From positions 32,786 through 96,785 of the forward strand of contig FR887775.1 in assembly GCA_000432735.1 (NCBI GenBank): a stretch of 64,000 nucleotides of DNA. The letters are read 5' to 3'. Below are positions 1 through 7,388 of the stretch, one piece after another (within the stretch, counting starts at the first letter, position 1; each line of letters opens with the position of its first letter). The translations under genes were made by a program, and so were the position numbers. The notes under the pieces are model-generated. The model was not told where the DNA came from. It made no database searches and saw only the letters and a list, made by a program, of their open reading frames with translations. The stretch comes from Bacteroides sp. CAG:443 (GTDB lineage: Bacteria; Bacteroidota; Bacteroidia; Bacteroidales; Bacteroidaceae).

Positions 1-387
1 ATGCAATGCCTCATTCGAAGCATACGAGAAAAAAGAATAATGCTTAATCTCCTTACCTAATGAAGTTCCTTTTATCAAATCCGGATGAAACAGCAAGCCT
101 TGACACAATGGTTTCATCCCCGGTTCCATATTTACTTCGACTATTTGTCCCGGTGCAAAGCTTGTAACCGTTCCTTCCTGATAGTCGTAAGTTTGCTTCC
201 CATAACGTAAATCACCGCAATGCGTCTGCTTCAAGAAAAGTGCATATATTCCAAAATTCATTATAGCATGGGTAGGAAAGGTAGATACATCCGATAAATC
301 GACAACTGTCACTAACGGATGGAGAGTCTCTTGTCCGTATAACTTATTATATCGCTCTATAGAGTCAAGCTTGATAACTTCTTCCAT
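1..387 (-). CDS. AraC-family regulator, N-terminal part (cut by window edge)
   Basis: The reading frame is open from the ATG at 385-387 to the first base of the window, giving 129 residues that begin MEEVIKLDSIERYNKLYG. The visible part reads as the cupin-like sensing domain of Bacteroidetes AraC-type regulators, with stretches such as SFAPGQIVEVNME and GLLFHPDLI. The DNA-binding helix-turn-helix domain would lie outside the window, so the family call rests on the N-terminus alone. It is divergent from the flavodoxin-domain lipoprotein at 556 and probably controls it. A -7 box (TACCTTTG on the minus strand, 407-414) lies 20 bp before the start. Confidence 0.7.
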   Translation of the reverse strand, partial: MEEVIKLDSIERYNKLYGQETLHPLVTVVDLSDVSTFPTHAIMNFGIYALFLKQTHCGDLRYGKQTYDYQEGTVTSFAPGQIVEVNMEPGMKPLCQGLLFHPDLIKGTSLGKEIKHYSFFSYASNEALH

Positions 388-504
388 ATTTTATCTTTTT
401 CCAATGCAAAGGTAACAATATATTCCGATTCCTGTGACATATAAATCAGTAATATAGGTAATCATATCAAAGATTTGTATACTATAAATACTCTTGTCAT
501 TCAC

Positions 505-533
505 TACTTTTGTTTCAGTAAAATAACTGAAAC
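505..533 (+). promoter_or_regulatory. Promoter -7 box with operator-like dyad for the flavodoxin lipoprotein
   Basis: TACTTTTG (505-512) matches the Bacteroidetes -7 box. It runs directly into a perfect dyad, GTTTCAGT - 6 bp - ACTGAAAC (512-533), which would cover the transcription start. The dyad sits between the divergent AraC-type gene and the lipoprotein gene, so the AraC regulator is the obvious candidate ligand (inference). Confidence 0.55.
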
Positions 534-555
534 TATTAATTAGAAAGGATGTCCT

Positions 556-1599
556 ATGAAAAGATTTTTGACTCTCCCATTAATGCTACTTACATTTATT
601 TTGCTATCAGCCTGTAGCCCTGCAAATGAACAAATACCTGCCACTGACATGTCCGACCAACAAGGGAATCATGAAGGAGATGAAGAAAATATCCCTGACA
701 TACCAACCACTGGAAAAAACGGACCATATCTGATTCTTTTTTGTTCTCGCACAAGTAACACGGAACGCCTAGCACAACAAATACAATCTCAACTCGATTG
801 CGACATATTGGAAGTGCAACCCGTACGACCTTACGAAGAAGATTACAATGCCATGCTAAACCGTACACAAGAAGAGTTGGCAGCCATTCAGCAAGGCAAT
901 TATCCTCCAATATCAACAAGCATGGACAATTTCGATAAATACGATGTCATTTTTGTTGGGTATCCCATCTGGTATGGGTCGATAGCCACACCTATGCAAA
1001 CATTCTTGCATGAACACGCTTCAAAACTCGCAGGAAAACACATCGCACTTTTTGCGACAAGCGGAAGCAGCGGCATTTCTACATCAGCCGACGAAGCAGC
1101 AGAGTTATGCCCTGAATCAGAAATTCTCAGTCCTACACTCCTGCTGACCTCATCACAATTTTCTGAAATGGATAGCCGAGTCACATCATGGTTGGAACAA
1201 CTGAATATTCAAACAGCAAATAACAATAACATGGGAAAAAATCAAATTAGGTTAACAGCCAATGGAAAGTCCTTCACTGCCACACTTGTAGAAAACTCTT
1301 CAACAGAAGCATTGAAGGCACGCCTTAGTCAGAGTAATATAAGTATTCAGATGAATGATTACGGCGATATGGAAAAAGTCGGTTCCTTAGGATTCTCTCT
1401 ACCGCGAAATGACCAGCAAACAACTACGGACCCCGGAGATTTAATCCTATATCAAGGAAACTCTTTCGTTATCTATTACGATACTAACTCGTGGAACTTT
1501 ACCCGTCTTGGTAAGATTGATGGTGTTTCTACCCGAGAACAGGTGTTAGATTTATTAGGCGGAAAGGGAGAAGTTACTGTAACCCTTTCATTGAAATAG
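556..1599 (+). CDS. Lipoprotein with flavodoxin and cyclophilin-like domains
   Basis: The 347-residue product starts with a lipoprotein signal ending in LLSAC (Cys20), followed by an acidic linker. Residues about 55-205 are a flavodoxin fold: LILFCSRTSNTERLA is the FMN-phosphate loop and FVGYPIWYGSIATPMQTF the flavin-ring loop. Residues about 230-347 match the small cyclophilin-like domain often fused to such flavodoxins (GDLILYQGNSFVIYY). The protein should be anchored in the cell envelope and act as a one- or two-electron FMN carrier or quinone/flavin reductase; the substrate is unknown. It is alone in its transcription unit and divergent from an AraC-type regulator, which suggests induction by a small molecule. 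Confidence 0.8.
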   Translation: MKRFLTLPLMLLTFILLSACSPANEQIPATDMSDQQGNHEGDEENIPDIPTTGKNGPYLILFCSRTSNTERLAQQIQSQLDCDILEVQPVRPYEEDYNAMLNRTQEELAAIQQGNYPPISTSMDNFDKYDVIFVGYPIWYGSIATPMQTFLHEHASKLAGKHIALFATSGSSGISTSADEAAELCPESEILSPTLLLTSSQFSEMDSRVTSWLEQLNIQTANNNNMGKNQIRLTANGKSFTATLVENSSTEALKARLSQSNISIQMNDYGDMEKVGSLGFSLPRNDQQTTTDPGDLILYQGNSFVIYYDTNSWNFTRLGKIDGVSTREQVLDLLGGKGEVTVTLSLK

Positions 1600-1634
1600 A
1601 AAAGATATATCTGATTATTGCCTAACCATTCAAC

Positions 1635-1694
1635 AACTCCTTGCCTGATTCTTACAGTCAAATAGTTCTTCAAGCAAGGAGTTCGTCATTTTTT
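1635..1694. terminator. Hairpin between convergent genes
   Basis: AACTCCTTGC (1635-1644) and GCAAGGAGTT (1674-1683) form a perfect 10-bp inverted repeat, followed on the plus strand by a run of T at 1689-1694. It lies between two convergent genes. The 29-nt loop is long for an intrinsic terminator, so confidence is moderate. Confidence 0.5.
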
Positions 1695-1730
1695 GAGATT
1701 CTTCAAAACTTCGATTTCCATCAAAAACCC

Positions 1731-2270
1731 TTATAATTTTTCAACCAACGCCGCAACCTGCCGGCAGCCATTCGTCTTTTCAATTTCACCTTCGTTCAAG
1801 ACCCCGGGAATAAGTACCTCTCCTATAATATCCCATTTCAGTAAGGCAGCAGAACGCTCTATCGGAATACGTACGCCGTCCATCACGGTCATATCATTTT
1901 CTTCACAGCAGGTGATTAATGCACATTTCTTTCCAGCTATATCCTTTCCACCAACTACGAGTGAGAACAAGCGGTCGATAACACCTTTTATCTGTGCCGG
2001 AATGGAATACCAGTAAACAGGCATAGAAAAGACAACAGCATCCGACTCCAGTATAGCCGGAGCAATGAGATTAAAATCATCGTCAAAAGAACAAGCCTTT
2101 CCCGTCTTATAGCACGTCATGCACGCATGACAACCTCCAATCTTCAGAAATGCCGCATCAAAACGCTGAATGGTATGACCACGCTGTTCGGCAGCTTTTA
2201 TAAATGCCTCAGTCATCGCAAAACTATTCCCGTGTTTACGGGGACTTCCGGTAATAACAGTAATTTTCAT
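1731..2270 (-). CDS. NADPH-dependent FMN reductase / flavodoxin-family protein
   Basis: The 179-residue protein begins MKITVITGSPRKHGNS, the phosphate-binding loop of the NAD(P)H-dependent FMN reductase (iron-sulfur flavoprotein-like) family. It continues with CHACMTCYKTGKACSFDDDF, a Cys-rich segment seen in this family, and VFSMPVYWYSIPAQIKGVIDRLF, the flavin-contact region. It is probably a soluble NAD(P)H:flavin or quinone reductase. It follows the NTF2-like gene by 10 bp and is co-transcribed with it from the promoter next to the HxlR operator at 2731-2765. HxlR-family regulators commonly control such reductases in response to quinones or electrophiles. Confidence 0.85.
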   Translation of the reverse strand: MKITVITGSPRKHGNSFAMTEAFIKAAEQRGHTIQRFDAAFLKIGGCHACMTCYKTGKACSFDDDFNLIAPAILESDAVVFSMPVYWYSIPAQIKGVIDRLFSLVVGGKDIAGKKCALITCCEENDMTVMDGVRIPIERSAALLKWDIIGEVLIPGVLNEGEIEKTNGCRQVAALVEKL

Positions 2271-2280
2271 AACACCTCCT

Positions 2281-2664
2281 TTATTTATTAATTGTAGTTG
2301 AGTTTTGATTATAAGCCTTAGCCACGCACTTCCACTCTCCGTCCATCTTCATCAACAAGAGATAGTCCGTAAAATCAATACGTCCACCCCACTTTTCCTC
2401 CAGCACACGAACTACTGCAAGCGTCTCTTCTATATCCACAATATCAATACGCGCCTTAAAATCTTTTCCGGCACTGACTGTATCTACATTTTTATAAAAC
2501 TGCTGAATGCTGCCGTGTTCCAGTTTTCCATCCAAATAACCAAACAATACAGCTTCGTCGGTAAACAGTTCTTTGGCGTAACGGCTATCTCCTTCGGCCA
2601 CGCTCTTTACAAATTTCATTGCCGCCTCTTCCACAGCTTTATACTCTTCAATACTTGCTCTCAT
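2281..2664 (-). CDS. NTF2-like (lumazine-binding type) protein
   Basis: This 127-residue protein has the cone-shaped NTF2-like fold pattern: an N-terminal helix (AVEEAAMKFVKSVAEGD), then FTDEAVLFGYLDG, and C-terminal strands ending in LLLMKMDGEWKCVAKAY. No catalytic residues can be assigned. It is first in an operon with the FMN reductase at 1731-2270. A gene pair of the same type (NTF2-like then flavodoxin) occurs as pseudogenes at 34684-35315, so the pairing may be a real functional unit. Confidence 0.75.
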   Translation of the reverse strand: MRASIEEYKAVEEAAMKFVKSVAEGDSRYAKELFTDEAVLFGYLDGKLEHGSIQQFYKNVDTVSAGKDFKARIDIVDIEETLAVVRVLEEKWGGRIDFTDYLLLMKMDGEWKCVAKAYNQNSTTINK

Positions 2665-2696
2665 ATCTATACTCTTTTAATGAATTAATACAGTTG

Positions 2697-2727
2697 CAAA
2701 TGTATGCGGCATAGATGTTTTATACAA
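2697..2727 (-). promoter_or_regulatory. Promoter of the NTF2-like / FMN reductase operon
   Basis: On the minus strand, TTG (2725-2727) is followed after 20 bp by TACATTTG (2697-2704), fitting the Bacteroidetes -33/-7 promoter. The start codon lies 33 bp downstream. Confidence 0.6.
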
Positions 2728-2730
2728 GTA

Positions 2731-2765
2731 CCGAAAAATTATTCGCATACCGAAAAATTTTTCGG
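2731..2765. promoter_or_regulatory. Two operator-like palindromes between divergent genes
   Basis: CCGAAAAATTTTTCGG (2750-2765) is a perfect 16-bp palindrome. CCGAAAAATTATTCG (2731-2745) is an imperfect copy 19 bp away. The pair lies between the divergent promoters of the NTF2/FMN-reductase operon and the HxlR gene, directly behind the -33 element of the former. This is the layout expected for autoregulation by the HxlR protein (inference). Confidence 0.6.
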
Positions 2766-2791
2766 CATACCCGAAGTTAAAAGTTTCTCAG

Positions 2792-2799
2792 TATCTTTG
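2792..2799 (+). promoter_or_regulatory. -7 box of the HxlR regulator gene
   Basis: TATCTTTG is a full match to the Bacteroidetes -7 box. It lies only 2 bp before an ATG at 2801, so transcription would start downstream of that ATG. This favours the second in-frame ATG at 2831 as the true start. Confidence 0.6.
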
Positions 2800-2830
2800 C
2801 ATGGATGAATTATTTACTACAAGGAAAATT

Positions 2831-3184
2831 ATGTACGAAAGAAAGATACCTGTTGATTTAGACTGCCCTCTCCGACTCACTATGAGCCTGATTGATTCCA
2901 AATGGAAATCGTGTATGCTGGATGAACTACGATACAAATCGCTACGCCCGAGCGAACTGCACAAGATATTTCCCGAAGCAACTCCTCGTGTGCTCGACAT
3001 TCAATTAAAGGAACTGGTAGAAGACGGATTAGTTTCCAAAACAACTTACAACGAAGTCCCGCTTCGTACCGAATATTCCTTGACAGATTTAGGACGGACG
3101 CTCATTCCAATCATCGACTCTATGATTGAATGGGGTAACAAGAATACAGAACTGTTTGAAAAGAAATACGGCGCAACAAAGTAA
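2831..3184 (+). CDS. HxlR-family winged-helix transcriptional regulator
   Basis: The 117-residue product has the HxlR layout: CPLRLTMSLIDSKWK (with the family's N-terminal Cys), then a winged helix with FPEATPRVLDIQLKELVEDGLVSK as the recognition region and EYSLTDLGRTLIPIID as the wing and dimer helix. HxlR proteins are dimeric repressors or activators, several of which sense quinones or electrophiles through this Cys. It is divergent from the NTF2/FMN-reductase operon, with operator palindromes between. An upstream in-frame ATG at 2801 would add 10 residues, but it lies too close to the -7 box to be transcribed with a leader. Confidence 0.85.
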   Translation: MYERKIPVDLDCPLRLTMSLIDSKWKSCMLDELRYKSLRPSELHKIFPEATPRVLDIQLKELVEDGLVSKTTYNEVPLRTEYSLTDLGRTLIPIIDSMIEWGNKNTELFEKKYGATK

Positions 3185-3221
3185 TAAGATGCTCTGCAAC
3201 GTCGTATTTTATCTTCCAGTC

Positions 3222-4097
3222 TTATCGGTTCAGTCTGATTTTCTCATGATAGAAATAGTTGACAAGCACCGGTTTCCCTTTCTCGGAACGTCCATAAGGC
3301 AAATCGTTCACCCGATAAGGAAAGCCTTGCGTTTGTGCATACTGGGATATGTCCTGCTCCAATGCCTGCCAATAATCAAGTTTCTTCTTGTTGTATATTT
3401 CCTCGTATAACGGAAAGAGTTCGGGATGCTTCTCACGAATATATGTCATTATTCCTCCTTTAAATTGTCCGCGCAGATTCAGGTTTTCAAGCCAGATTAA
3501 ATCAGCATATCCCTTTACTTCTTCGATAATCGCTTTCACATCGGTTATTCCCGGAAATATGGGCGAAACAAAACACACGGTACGAATACCTGCCTCATAA
3601 ACTTGACGCATCGCTTTCAAACGGCGTTCGATGCTCACGGCATTATCCATATCCGCACGAAACTCCTCTTCGAGGGTATTAACAGACCATGATACCGTTA
3701 CTTTGGGAAAACTCTTCAACAAATCGAGATCGCGCAGGACGAGATCAGACTTCGTGCATATCATAATTTCGGCATTGCTTCCACGTAGTTCTTGGAGCAA
3801 CCTGCGGGTACGACAGAATTGCTCTTCATACGGATTATAACCGTCCGTCACGGAACCTATCACAATCCGTTCACCGTCATACTTATGCGGATTCGCTATC
3901 GGTTTCCAATTTTTTACATCTAGAAACGCACCCCACGGCTCTGTATGTCCGGTGAAACGTTTCATAAATGATGCGTAGCAATATTTGCAGGCGTGCGGAC
4001 AACCCACGTATGGATTCACCGAATAGCCTCCCACTGGCAGAGATGACTTGGTCATAATGCTCTGTACGTCTATTTCTTTAATTATTTCAGTATTCAT
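3222..4097 (-). CDS. Radical SAM protein of the spore-photolyase-like (SPL) family, second of a pair
   Basis: The 291-residue protein carries the radical SAM cluster motif as GCPHACKYCYASF (CxxxCxYC) near residue 33 and an SPL/COG1533-type barrel (GSVTDGYNPYEEQF, CTKSDLVLRDLDLL, VSPIFPGI). It should use a 4Fe-4S cluster and S-adenosylmethionine to make a 5'-deoxyadenosyl radical; the substrate is unknown. Its start overlaps the stop of the upstream radical SAM gene by 4 bp, so the two are translationally coupled. The pairing matches the arrangement NCBI names the 'radical SAM mobile pair' (A and B proteins); I recall that name and could not check it here. Confidence 0.8.
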   Translation of the reverse strand: MNTEIIKEIDVQSIMTKSSLPVGGYSVNPYVGCPHACKYCYASFMKRFTGHTEPWGAFLDVKNWKPIANPHKYDGERIVIGSVTDGYNPYEEQFCRTRRLLQELRGSNAEIMICTKSDLVLRDLDLLKSFPKVTVSWSVNTLEEEFRADMDNAVSIERRLKAMRQVYEAGIRTVCFVSPIFPGITDVKAIIEEVKGYADLIWLENLNLRGQFKGGIMTYIREKHPELFPLYEEIYNKKKLDYWQALEQDISQYAQTQGFPYRVNDLPYGRSEKGKPVLVNYFYHEKIRLNR

Positions 4098-4762
4098 TGT
4101 ATGCGTTTAATAAATTGTTCCGGCAGTTCCTGAATCATCCTTTCTTCGCCCATGATAGGCAACAAATCCTCTTTCATAAACACGGGGATTCCCTGTGACT
4201 TAGCTTGTTCGGCAATATGAAGCACCCATTCGGGGCGAGAATCCACCTTGCCTTTCCGATGTCCCGTTTCCGTGCCTATGACAATCCAGTCGATACCCTC
4301 AAAGTCTATCTCACCGATTTCATCGAATATGGGCTCAAACGTGACGTGGTAGTGCTTGGCTTTGATATTCCTTCTTAAATCGCCCAGTCTCTTTTTTTCG
4401 GAACTACGCGTGACGGTCACCCCCATCCAGACGTTTTCATCATCCGTAGAAAAGCAAACCTTATCCGGACGTTTCGTAAGAAAGATATAAGTATGTTGCG
4501 GATTATTTTTCATCCGCCCGAAAATTTCCGCATTCCATTCGGGCTTCCAATCAGAGAAGTCGCTCATTCCGGTCATCAACCATACGTGAGGTTTGACCGT
4601 ATCAATAATGTGCAACTTACATTCCATATATTCCGGTTCGGAAAAGTCGTCCGTAATATGAAAGCGGCGGCAATTGTTACGAGCATAACAGTAGTTGCAT
4701 CCGATGGTACAGCCTACCACTATATTCATATTCTTTATCAGGGATTTGATACAGACACTCAT
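4094..4762 (-). CDS. Radical SAM / Gp37Gp68-like (DUF5131-type) protein, first of a pair
   Basis: The 222-residue protein opens with NMNIVVGCTIGCNYCYARN, giving a CxxxCxYC iron-sulfur motif like that of radical SAM enzymes and of the phage Gp37/Gp68 family. Later segments (HVWLMTGMSDFSDWKPEW, FLTKRPDKVCF, WMGVTVTRSSEKKRLGDLR, VTFEPIFDEIG, WIVIGTETGHRKGKVD) are characteristic of that family. It overlaps its partner at 3222-4097 by 4 bp, and overlaps the upstream metallo-beta-lactamase-fold gene by 4 bp (4759-4762), so three genes form one tightly coupled operon. The reaction is unknown. Confidence 0.75.
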   Translation of the reverse strand: MSVCIKSLIKNMNIVVGCTIGCNYCYARNNCRRFHITDDFSEPEYMECKLHIIDTVKPHVWLMTGMSDFSDWKPEWNAEIFGRMKNNPQHTYIFLTKRPDKVCFSTDDENVWMGVTVTRSSEKKRLGDLRRNIKAKHYHVTFEPIFDEIGEIDFEGIDWIVIGTETGHRKGKVDSRPEWVLHIAEQAKSQGIPVFMKEDLLPIMGEERMIQELPEQFIKRIQ

Positions 4763-5538
4763 AATATAATACTTTCTCCATCCTCTGGTATAATCAGTCG
4801 ACTCATATCTGCCCCGTGGTGGCGCGCTTCGTTACGCAGGATTTCGCGTGTTGTCTGGCAATGATCAATGGCATCCATGTGCACGGCTATCAGTTTGATG
4901 TGTGTGGGAAGTGCGTCGAGCATCGCCATCACTTCCTCCTCATCGGGGATGATGCAGCCGCCTATCTTGGAAAATTCGGGAAACACTGCACCGCCACTGT
5001 TTACAACAATATAGTCGGGACGGTACTTTTCTACTATTTCAAGAATATACGGTTCCCATTTGCAGTCGCCCATGATGTAAACAGTCGGAAGCCCTTCTGC
5101 CATCAATACATAGCCCGACACGGGACCCATCATCTGACCAATCAGCCCGAAGCCATGATGTCCCGTAGTACGATAGATGATCAGATTGCCCATTTCCTTG
5201 TTCCCTTCAATTACTTCCACACTCGTAAAGCCGTCCTGTACGAGAGTATCCTTATCTTGCGGCTGGGTGTAAAAAGGAATGTCCTTCGGCAGATATTGTT
5301 TCACGCTCGGTTCATAATGGTCAATATGATTATGGGTAAGCAATACCATATCTACACCTTCGGTGATTTCGCTGATAGGCATTACCAAATGTACTCTCGG
5401 AGTCTTATATACGCCGAGAGCAGATTGCAGAGTTCCCTTGTCAGCGAATACGGGGTCAACAAGGATGGTATGTCCTGCATAATTGATTTTCAAGGTAGCA
5501 TTGCGCACCAATCGGATAATAGCTTTTTCGTTCATCAT
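4759..5538 (-). CDS. Metallo-beta-lactamase-fold hydrolase (UlaG-like)
   Basis: The 259-residue protein has the metal-binding motif LLTHNHIDHYEP (HxHxDH), a later TTGHHGFG, and IMGDCKWEPY, typical of UlaG/YtnP-like metallo-hydrolases. These bind one or two metal ions and usually cut phosphodiester, lactone or amide bonds. It is the promoter-proximal gene of the radical SAM pair operon (4-bp ATGA overlap with the next gene). It is divergent from an AraC-type regulator at 5672, with a 12-bp inverted repeat between the two. Two ATG codons (5538 and 5535) are possible starts. Confidence 0.85.
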   Translation of the reverse strand: MMNEKAIIRLVRNATLKINYAGHTILVDPVFADKGTLQSALGVYKTPRVHLVMPISEITEGVDMVLLTHNHIDHYEPSVKQYLPKDIPFYTQPQDKDTLVQDGFTSVEVIEGNKEMGNLIIYRTTGHHGFGLIGQMMGPVSGYVLMAEGLPTVYIMGDCKWEPYILEIVEKYRPDYIVVNSGGAVFPEFSKIGGCIIPDEEEVMAMLDALPTHIKLIAVHMDAIDHCQTTREILRNEARHHGADMSRLIIPEDGESIIL

Positions 5539-5611
5539 GCTATGCTTTTATAATTTACTGGAAGCAAAGTTCGGAAGAATCTCCTGAGGACTCTATGCCT
5601 TAAAAAGAAGA

Positions 5612-5648
5612 ATATATGCCATTTTGATAAAAGAATGGCATATATTTG
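5612..5648 (+). promoter_or_regulatory. Operator-like inverted repeat overlapping an AraC-gene -7 box
   Basis: ATATATGCCATT (5612-5623) and AATGGCATATAT (5634-5645) form a perfect 12-bp inverted repeat around 10 bp. Its right arm overlaps TATATTTG (5641-5648), a -7 box for the AraC-type gene. A protein bound here would block that promoter and could also affect the divergent operon. Confidence 0.6.
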
Positions 5649-5671
5649 CAGAAAGTAAAGAAACAAGAGTG

Positions 5672-6571
5672 ATGAAAACGATCATTAACCCCGAAAGACT
5701 GGTCAGCGTTCCGTTCAGCAAGACACGTTGTGGCGTGGACTTCTATATCAATACGGGCGAAAGCAAGGATATCTGCGGTGTTTTGACCGAACACCGGACA
5801 TTCAAGACGGATTTTTTCAGTTTCTATTTCTTGCGTCGCGCCAACGGATATGTACTGCTGAATTTTCGTAAAATAATGCTACATGACAATATGATACTGT
5901 TACTTTCGCCTCACCAGCAGCAAGAGTGGCATGTAGACGAGGCGGAACTGGACTACACCTTCCTCATCTTCCGCGAAGACTTTATGCGCACGTTTCTCGC
6001 AGATAAGTTTTTCGTGTACCGCCTGCTGTATTATTACCAGACCGACACACCTCCATATCTGTTTGCAGCTCCGGAAGAATTGGCCGACTATATGCACCTT
6101 TTAGGAAAGATAAAACAGGAATTGCTGCATCCTGTAGCAGATACCTACAACCTTATCGTATCTGTGCTATACTACCTGCTGCTGGTTATCAATCGGGCCT
6201 ACGCCAAAGCCTACCACCTACCCGTCGAAGCGCCGAAAAACCATTACGCCTACCAATACAAAGACCTGCTTGAAAAGCATATTCGCGACGTACAGCGTGT
6301 TCAGGAGTATGCCGATATGCTCCATATCAGCCGAATTACCCTGAACAACTCCGTAATAGCGCAGTTCGGCGTATCTGCCTCTCATCTGCTCAAACAACGC
6401 TTGTTGGAAGAACTAAAAAATGAGTTGCTATTTTCCAACCGCAGTGTAAGCCAGTTGGCCGATGACTTCCACTTTTCCGACCCCAGTCATCTGATGCGCT
6501 TTTTCAAACAGCAGACGAGCAAAACCTGTTCGCAATACCTGTCCGACTATCAGAACGGCATTTACGAATAG
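5672..6571 (+). CDS. AraC-family transcriptional regulator
   Basis: The 299-residue protein has an N-terminal ligand-binding region and a C-terminal double helix-turn-helix (about residues 200-295). Its segments VQRVQEYADMLHISRITLNNSVIAQFG and FSNRSVSQLADDFHFSDPSHLMRFFKQQTSKTCSQYL are the two AraC helix-turn-helix units. The ATG at 5672 is chosen because the -7 box at 5641-5648 excludes the upstream TTG at 5624. It is divergent from the metallo-hydrolase / radical SAM operon and convergent with the EFR1-type gene 16 bp beyond its stop. Confidence 0.88.
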   Translation: MKTIINPERLVSVPFSKTRCGVDFYINTGESKDICGVLTEHRTFKTDFFSFYFLRRANGYVLLNFRKIMLHDNMILLLSPHQQQEWHVDEAELDYTFLIFREDFMRTFLADKFFVYRLLYYYQTDTPPYLFAAPEELADYMHLLGKIKQELLHPVADTYNLIVSVLYYLLLVINRAYAKAYHLPVEAPKNHYAYQYKDLLEKHIRDVQRVQEYADMLHISRITLNNSVIAQFGVSASHLLKQRLLEELKNELLFSNRSVSQLADDFHFSDPSHLMRFFKQQTSKTCSQYLSDYQNGIYE

Positions 6572-6587
6572 TCTTAATGTGTCCACC

Positions 6588-7349
6588 TTACAAGTAAAGT
6601 TCATTCTCTTTCCGCTGAGAACAAGCTTTCTTGAGCAATGCATTAACCAGAAACAGCATCAGACCATTCACTTTTCGGGCAGCATGCGGACAAACCGCCA
6701 CACAACGCATACAAGAGATACAAACCTTCTTGTCGACTTTTCGGGAATTTGTTTTGTCAATAGCTCCTACCGGACACTTCTTTGCACATATTCCACAATT
6801 GATGCACTCCTTTGTTGGCTTGGGAACAATCCCCACGGCTCCTGCTTTTCTGTAAGGACGATGGCCGGGAATATGCGGTTCAGTCATTATGTCCGACCCC
6901 AACTTCTCCGATATCTGACGGGCAAAGGCTGTAAGCTGCATCCGGTCTTGCTCATCTGGTCGTCCAGCCGCATAGCGCCGGGCAATGGAGTGTTCGGCAA
7001 CGGCTGCAACCGCAGCAATAACCTTGAAACCATTCCTTTGTACAGTATCGTACAACTCTATCAAGGTATCTTCGTAAGCACGATTTCCATAAACACAAGC
7101 AATAACAGTTTTTGCGCCATTACCCTGCAACCGGCTGATCCGCTTGACAGCAATTTCAGGAACGCGCCCGCTATAAGACGGCACCACAATCAGAGCCACA
7201 TCCTCTTTTGTGAGCTTGAAGCCTGTAAAATCGGTTTTACAATCTGTCAAATCTACTTTCACGATCTCATCTATCCATTCCGTTGCCAATATATCTGCAA
7301 CCTTTTGTGTTCCTCCTGTCGGACTAAAACAAATCTGATAATACTTCAT
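6588..7349 (-). CDS. EFR1-type flavodoxin-ferredoxin fusion protein
   Basis: The 253-residue protein joins a flavodoxin domain (YYQICFSPTGGTQKVADILA, VVPSYSGRVPEIAVKRI) to a C-terminal ferredoxin with two 4Fe-4S motifs, CINCGICAKKCPVGAI and CISCMRCVAVCPHAA (about residues 185-235). It is the layout of the EFR1-family 'ferrodoxins'. It would move electrons between FMN and iron-sulfur clusters in the cytoplasm; its partners are unknown. It lies 39 bp downstream of the quinone-reductase-like gene on the same strand, so the two are probably co-transcribed. Confidence 0.85.
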   Translation of the reverse strand: MKYYQICFSPTGGTQKVADILATEWIDEIVKVDLTDCKTDFTGFKLTKEDVALIVVPSYSGRVPEIAVKRISRLQGNGAKTVIACVYGNRAYEDTLIELYDTVQRNGFKVIAAVAAVAEHSIARRYAAGRPDEQDRMQLTAFARQISEKLGSDIMTEPHIPGHRPYRKAGAVGIVPKPTKECINCGICAKKCPVGAIDKTNSRKVDKKVCISCMRCVAVCPHAARKVNGLMLFLVNALLKKACSQRKENELYL

Positions 7350-7388
7350 TTCTTTCCTTTTTAGTTAGTCATCCATTCTATTTTCAGG

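Noticed and set aside
4816..5553. 245-codon open frame antisense to the metallo-hydrolase gene
   Set aside because: It mirrors the codons of a clear metallo-beta-lactamase-fold gene and shows no family motif.
6579..7364. 261-codon open frame antisense to the EFR1-type gene
   Set aside because: The opposite strand has two clear 4Fe-4S motifs and a flavodoxin domain; this frame has no recognisable domain.
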